Part shown: positions 59,041 through 64,000 of the stretch, in pieces
How positions within the stretch are numbered: position 1 is the stretch's first letter
Layout: every line of letters starts with the position of its first letter
NCBI RefSeq assembly: GCF_947179515.1
Contig: NC_067492.1
Span: 10,797,347-10,861,346, forward strand
Length of the DNA stretch: 64,000 nucleotides
Source of the DNA: Apodemus sylvaticus
Taxonomy: Eukaryota; Chordata; Mammalia; Rodentia; Muridae
Reading direction: 5' to 3'
Translations under genes and position numbers: made by a program
The notes under the pieces: model-generated
What the model saw: the letters and a program-made list of their open reading frames with translations, nothing else
Databases searched by the model: none
What the model was told of the DNA's origin: nothing

Positions 59041-59520
59041 CTTCAAAATATCATACTTTATTAATTCTTTGAGAATTTCTTACAGTGTATTCTGATTAGG
59101 TATACCCCAACTCTTGCCCCTAATTCATCCCAGTAAACCCCTTACTACCCTACTTCCTTCAAACTTTAGTCCTCATTTATTTTTTTCAAAGTAATCTACC
59201 CAATCCAATGTGTACTTCACATATATACTCACGGGTGTGGGGCCATCCACTGGGGTATGGTTGACCTACCAGGGGCCATGCTGTTAAAGCAAACTGCCTC
59301 TCCCTAGAAGCAACCAATTAGCAATAGCTCCTCAGTTAGGGGTGGAGCTCACAAGCTCCTCCCCTTCTATGTTGACTGGCTTCATCTTGCGCAGGTCTTA
59401 CACAGGCAACCAGAGCTTCTGGGAGATCACGAATGCCCACATCCTGTCATGTCAGAAGATGCTGTTTCTGCCCAGTCCTCTGGGCATCTGGCTCTTAACA
59501 ATCCTGTAATCCCTTGAAAG
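59041..59520 (-). mobile_element. L1 3' end (Lx-like), minus strand
   Basis: ATTCTTTGAGAATTTCTTAC, ACAGTGTATTCTGATTAGG, CGGGTGTGGGGCCATCCACT, ACCTACCAGGGGCCATGC and AGCAATAGCTCCTCAGTTAG follow the reverse of an older murine L1 3' UTR, then decay towards 59,520. Confidence 0.65.
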
Positions 59521-60189
59521 CATAAAGATTACCAAGTAAGGCCCTTTGCTCCCCCCAGCGTCCCTCTTCACTCTCACCAAGGTCCTAGTCTTGAAAGTCA
59601 ACCAGGAAAGACATTTTATTCATGCCAGCCACCTTATGGCCACACGCATGAAGAGTGCCTGCAGAGCTGTGCCCTACGCAGGACAAGGAAGGAGAAAAAT
59701 CCTTCCCCAGTTCACACCGCAGCTACATTTGGTCAGGAATGGAGTGAGTGGAGAAATGATATTTGAAGAGCATGGGGGACTCTGGGTTAAGTCCTCCTCC
59801 GTCAAATGCAGAACTCTTAAATGGCACAGGTGGCTCCTGACCCCCAGTAGCCCCAGAGTGCTGTACCACTCTGCCCATGGAGCCTTGTGGCATATCCTCG
59901 GCTCTCATTTTTCAAGTCAGGGAAAAATGAGGTTGATAGAAGGCAGTCACTTAAATTTACATAGTGGGCGGAAAAAGCCATGGCTGTTAGTGCAGAAAGC
60001 TCCTGCGCCTCTCTGATCCAAGGTGACAATTATCTTCACTCTCCTGCTCTTCGCTTTCCCCGAAGGCTTCGTGGGATAAGCCACTATCTGCTCTTTAAGA
60101 TGGCTACCTGCTGTCACCCAGTCTCTGTCCTTATCACGAGAGTTACATTGGCTGTGTTTGGAGATGCCGTGTACTTGATCTTCCCCCAC
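59521..60189. other. Single-copy DNA with a chance open frame
   Basis: A long frame (59,546-60,016) begins at TTG, not ATG, and has no recognisable domain. The block 60,020-60,190 leads into a possible L3 relic. Confidence 0.4.
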
Positions 60190-60275
60190 TCAGGCTGGTA
60201 AAGCCCTTTGGGATCCTTCGAGATAAAAACCATTTCATAAATGTAGCTGTATTAGAGAATAAAATAGTTTATAGG
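60190..60275 (+). mobile_element. Possible L3/CR1-type LINE 3' end
   Basis: TAAAGCCCTTTGGGATCCTT, then CGAGATAAAAACC and TTTCATAAATGTAGC match the L3/CR1 3' end order (family form: AAAGCGCTTTGGGATCC, later a TATATAAATG block). It would be an ancient copy. Confidence 0.55.
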
Positions 60276-60954
60276 GGACTTCAAGAAAATTACATTAGCT
60301 TGTGTCTCGTTTTTTTATGGAGTGCCACTGTTCACATTGTTTTATAAGCAGAGAGAGGGCCCACTGTGGATTTATGAGAGTTGAGTGATCTCCCATTTCT
60401 TTTTCTCTGTGGCCTGCATTTCCTCTGCAGTATTTGAGGATTACACCGTACAAAGGGAGAGGCGGAGCGTGGAGCGTGGCACACACTAAGTGACTCGGGA
60501 GGTCTCAAAAGCCCCTAGCTCCACCGGCCTCTGATTGTTCCCCATGTGAACACGCAGTGTGGGACTCCCACAAAGGAGTCAGGGATGTTGAATTGCCCTG
60601 TCCCACTGTGAGGACACACTGGGTGTCTCTGTTCTGCGATGCGCCTTTGCACAGGGCTTGCCATTGTTCCTGCAGGAGTTAGACTAAAGGGCTTCACAAG
60701 CCAGGCAGGAAAACACTGTTTCCCATGGGTTTCCCCCACCTCCAGGGGAAATGGGTACTTCATGTTTCTTCTGATACACGTAGATCATTTAGCCATTTCG
60801 GGAACTGATTCTTCCACACTGGGAATTGCTGTTCAATGTGGAAGATTCAAGTAGGTAAACAGAAGTCGGCTGTGAGCGCTGTCGGGAATGGAATGTATAT
60901 TGTTATGAAGAAAGCAGGTTAAATCAATCATTCTACAACAGAATGTATCACAGC
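60276..60954. other. Single-copy DNA
   Basis: Nothing recognised. Confidence 0.45.
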
Positions 60955-61325
60955 TGTCTATTATGGGCTGGATATGAAATATTCCCTTATAGACTCAGGC
61001 ATTTGAACACTTTGTACCCAACTTCTTGGTCTGCTTTGGAAGGTCATGGAGCCTTCGTGGGTGGTGCCCTCACCAGAGGAAGTGGATCATTGGTGGGTAA
61101 GCCTTGAGGGGTGACAGCCTGACCCCTACCTCCTGGTCACTCTGCTTCTGAATGCAACCAGCAATGCGCTCAGCCAGCTGCTTGCTCTTACTGTCATGGC
61201 TTCCGCTGCCACGGTTTTGCAGACATGGTGGACAGTGCCTCCTTAGAAGTACAAGCTAAAATTAACCCTTTCCACCCTTAAGGTCCAGCTGTGAGGACAT
61301 CTTATCATGCTAAGACTAGCACACT
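60955..61325 (+). mobile_element. MaLR-type (ORR1-like) LTR
   Basis: TTATGGGCTGGATATGAAAT, AGACTCAGGCATTTGAACAC, GGAAGGTCATGGAGCC, GAGGAAGTGGATCATTGG, TCATGGCTTCCGCTGCC and a CTAAAATTAACCCTTTCC end follow the forward order. Confidence 0.8.
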
Positions 61326-61789
61326 GTCACTTAGTCAGTCTGGCAGTCGTCCCTTGCACACCAAGACCTACAGATGTTTGAGTCCACTATATAAGATTAT
61401 GTCATATTTGCATAACATATAGTCTCCAGCTTTCTTTCTCTTAATTGCAATATTGAGCAACATGTACATAGTTATTATGCTGTATCCTTGATGGAATACA
61501 GACAAGAAAAAAGGCAGTATCTATTCGGCGCACATATCTTTTGTTTGTTTCTAAATATCTTTGACCTGCCATTAGACAAACACATGGAAAATCTTGGGCA
61601 TGGAGGGCAAACACCATATAATTATAGTTGTTGTTGGACAAAGGGAAAGAAGTTAGCCTGTGAGATATCAGAGGTGGTAACTCAATGTAAACAACAGATA
61701 TGGGGTGCAGGAGGCCTCCCCTAGTGTGTGGAGGCAGAGGATAGTTTATATGGTTGGGATGTAGTAGAGTCACAGTTGTAGGGACAGAA
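61326..61789. other. Single-copy DNA
   Basis: Nothing recognised. Confidence 0.45.
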
Positions 61790-62165
61790 ACTACCTAAGG
61801 GGTGATGGTTAATCTCAATTACAAACGTGATGAAATCTAGAATCACGGGGCTTCTGGGCAAAGCTATAGGGGAATAACCTTGACTAGGAAGACTCCACCA
61901 CTGCAGGTGGTGCCATTCCCTGAGCTGAGACACTGGACAGTAGAAAGGGACAGGTGTGTGTGTGTGCGTGTGTGTGTGTGAACTAAGCACACACATTTGT
62001 CTCTCTCTGGTCCTTGACTATGGATGCAAAGTGACTGCCTCTGTGACTCCCGCACGTGATGGACTATAGCGTCAAAATGTGTGCCAAAGAAACCCTCTCC
62101 TCCCCTAAATGGCTTCTGTCAGAGGATTTCATCTTGGCAACTAGAAAACTATTTAATACAGATGG
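61790..62165 (+). mobile_element. Rodent LTR-like repeat with internal TG run
   Basis: GATGGTTAATCTCAATTAC, GACTCCACCACTGCAGGTGG, TGCCATTCCCTGAGCTGAG and AAACCCTCTCCTCCCCTAAA fit the repeat also seen at 36,015 and 57,322. A (TG)n run with one CG (61,953-61,980) interrupts it. Confidence 0.6.
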
Positions 62166-63435
62166 AAATCTGCTTTCAGTGTGGACAGGGCTCGGGAAGG
62201 TGTGAAGATTCAGCTGTGCTGTGCTGTGGAGAGTTCGGGGGCTCTGGAAGGCAGAGACACAGTCCCAGACTCAGGACACCTGCTCTGATGCCTCAGCTGC
62301 AGCTCACGGCAGCCTCTGCCAAGGCAGAATCCAGTATGACATGCTCTGGCAGCGAAGCACCTCCCTGTATGACAGCATCCCCACCCCCCTGAATCACAAC
62401 AGAGAACAGAAACACGTGTACCCAAAATGATTCGTATTGAGAACTCCCTGTAATTAAAAACCTCAATGGATGTGTTCATATTAGCCACTTTTAAAACAGG
62501 GGACACATCGCAAAAGACCTGCACAAAGAGCCAACCTCCTTTGTAACTTGACAAAGAAGCACCCAGGGGACACCAGAAGGAAACCAAAGTGAAACTTTGG
62601 CCTCTGCCATTCTTTCTGAGAGACACCCTTTCACTGGTTCTCTGTGCCACATTGATACGGAAGCCTCAGGTGCCTCTTTCTTCTGGAAGCCTAGAAAATG
62701 GCTGAGGAGACTTTGCAACATTGTTCACTGGGCACGTTTGCAGATAGGATCCTTTCTCTCACTGTATCTAGCTTCCCGTATTTCTTTCCGGCTCCTGACC
62801 CCCCACTGCTACCTCCAACTCAAGTGTTCCACTTGGAAGGCTGACTGCACTACAACTTAATCACAGCACTCGCCCCTGGCCAGCTCCAGCACAGTGTTCT
62901 GAAATCTCAAGGAAAACAGGGTTGCCAGCCACCTGCTGGTTCAAACTCAAAGCTCAGCAATCCTCCTTCCCTGCTCCTTGGCTCTATCTTTATGAGAAAT
63001 GAATTCTCCAGTCACCACCCTGGCACATGCTCAGTACCTGCCCAGTGCTATTCTTCATGCAGTGACATCACCTTCTGGAATGCTGCTTTGACACCTTCAC
63101 TCCTGGACTCTGGAAAGCACTCCTCCTCGTCCCCAGCTTCTCCCTTGCCTACCCTACATACACTCTCGACTCTCCAGCCAGAGGCTGTATCTAAAAATCG
63201 AACAGGATCTTATCAATCACTTAATGGACCCAAAATTCTCAAGTAAAATGTACAAGGCACAGCCAGTACTGTAACAACTCAAGTTGCTTTTTGTTTGTTT
63301 GTTTGATTGATTTTTATAAAACAAAGCATGCAATTACCACTTAGCCTAAGTACTATACTTTTGGACATTCATCTAAGAGAACAAAAGTGACCATACAATG
63401 AAACATCTGGACACAAATGTTCCACCCTGCCTTAC
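62166..63435. other. Single-copy DNA
   Basis: No gene recognised. Frames of up to 146 codons (minus, 62,210-62,650) overlap plus-strand frames and have no recognisable domain. A small L2-like trace is possible near 63,075-63,140. Confidence 0.4.
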
Positions 63436-63720
63436 TGTGGTGGTTTGAATATGCTTGGCCCAGGGAGTGGCACTATTAAGAGGTGTGGCCTTGTTGATGA
63501 TGATGGATAGTAGATTGGACCTCTGAACCTGTAAGCCAGCCCCAATTAAATAAACGTTGTCCTTTATAAGAGCTGCCTTGGTCATGGTGTCTGTTCATAA
63601 CTGTAAAATCCTAACTAAGACAGAAGTTGGCACCAGGGACTGAGGTATGGCTGTGATAGGCCTGACTATGCTTTTGTTTGGAAGAATGTGGATTTGGGGA
63701 CTCTGGATTTGGAAAGCAAG
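63436..63720 (+). mobile_element. Truncated MaLR-type LTR plus internal start
   Basis: The LTR runs from TGTGGTGGTTTGAATATGC through GAACCTGTAAGCCAGCCCCA to CCTAACTAAGACA (63,622) with an internal deletion. It is followed by AGAAGTTGGCACCAGGGACT and GCTGTGATAGGCCTGACTAT, the start of the MaLR internal region. Confidence 0.8.
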
Positions 63721-64000
63721 GGTTGCTTTTAATTGGGACTGGCTTTCAGGTTCAGAAGTTCAGTCCATTGTCATCAAGGTGAGAGGATGGCAGCGTCCAG
63801 GCAGACATGGTGCAGGAGGAGTTGAGGGTTCTACATCTTCATTGAAAGGAAGACGGGCAGAGGAGGAAGCCAGGAGCCTGTTTTCAGTCAGCCAGGAGGA
63901 AGATCTCAAAGTCTACCACACAGTAACACACTTCCTCCAACAAGGCCACACCCAGTTCAACAGGCCACACCCACTTCAAATGGGCCATACCCACTCCAAC
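63721..64000 (-). mobile_element. MaLR-type LTR fragment, minus strand
   Basis: TTTTAATTGGGACTGGCTTT, CAGAAGTTCAGTCCATTGTC, GGCAGCGTCCAGGCAGACAT and CAACAAGGCCACACCCAG are the complement of the LTR type at 10,684. It faces the fragment at 63,436 and runs off the window end. Confidence 0.8.

Noticed and set aside
59546..60016. 156-codon plus-strand open frame
   Set aside because: It starts at TTG, has no recognisable domain, and lies in sequence that looks non-coding.

Overview
This window looks like mammalian nuclear DNA from a murid rodent, and I find no protein-coding gene, RNA gene or CpG island in it. The rodent assignment rests on B1-, B3- and B4-type SINEs, a URR1-type hAT element, rodent MaLR-type LTRs and L1 3' ends. 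The L1 tail at 19,470-19,650 reads like a rat L1 end rather than a mouse one, and no young mouse B1/B2 copies are seen, so I lean towards Rattus; this rests on memory and is not proven. All repeat family names come from pattern recognition, not a database search.

Every open frame I checked is explained by chance, by simple-repeat translation, by decayed L1, or by a start on TTG or GTG, which a mammalian gene would not normally use. The window is therefore best read as intergenic or deep intronic sequence.

Layout. 0-15 kb: mostly single-copy DNA with MaLR-type LTR fragments (389, 915, 10,684), a possible LTR (4,530), an L1 3' UTR (8,650), a MER5-like relic and SINEs. 15-24 kb: two copies of one LTR-like repeat, each with two octamer motifs (15,624 and 20,013), ancient L2 and MIR, a B3, an L1 tail with a GGAAA tract and another LTR-like repeat (22,845). 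24-28.3 kb: a CAT/CAC tract, a 360-bp homopurine tract, SINEs, and a B1 next to an L1 tail where one 15-bp target sequence occurs three times. 28-33 kb: mainly single-copy. 33-42.3 kb: a dense field of microsatellites, including about 570 bp of GGAT repeat grown inside an LTR-like element, plus a degenerate 38-40 bp minisatellite and an L1 ORF2 relic.

42-46 kb holds a hairpin, a minisatellite whose unit carries CCAATCAC, and a G-rich telomere-like tract. 46-56 kb is single-copy DNA with LTRs, SINEs, L2 and MIR. 56-58 kb has a local duplication of about 335 bp and a URR1 element with an 8-bp target duplication inside an LTR-like host. 58-64 kb has L1, a possible L3/CR1 relic and LTRs, ending in two oppositely oriented LTR fragments.

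No new biological system could be demonstrated. The CCAAT minisatellite, the triple target repeat, the tandem duplication and the octamer-bearing LTR pair are the items most worth checking.
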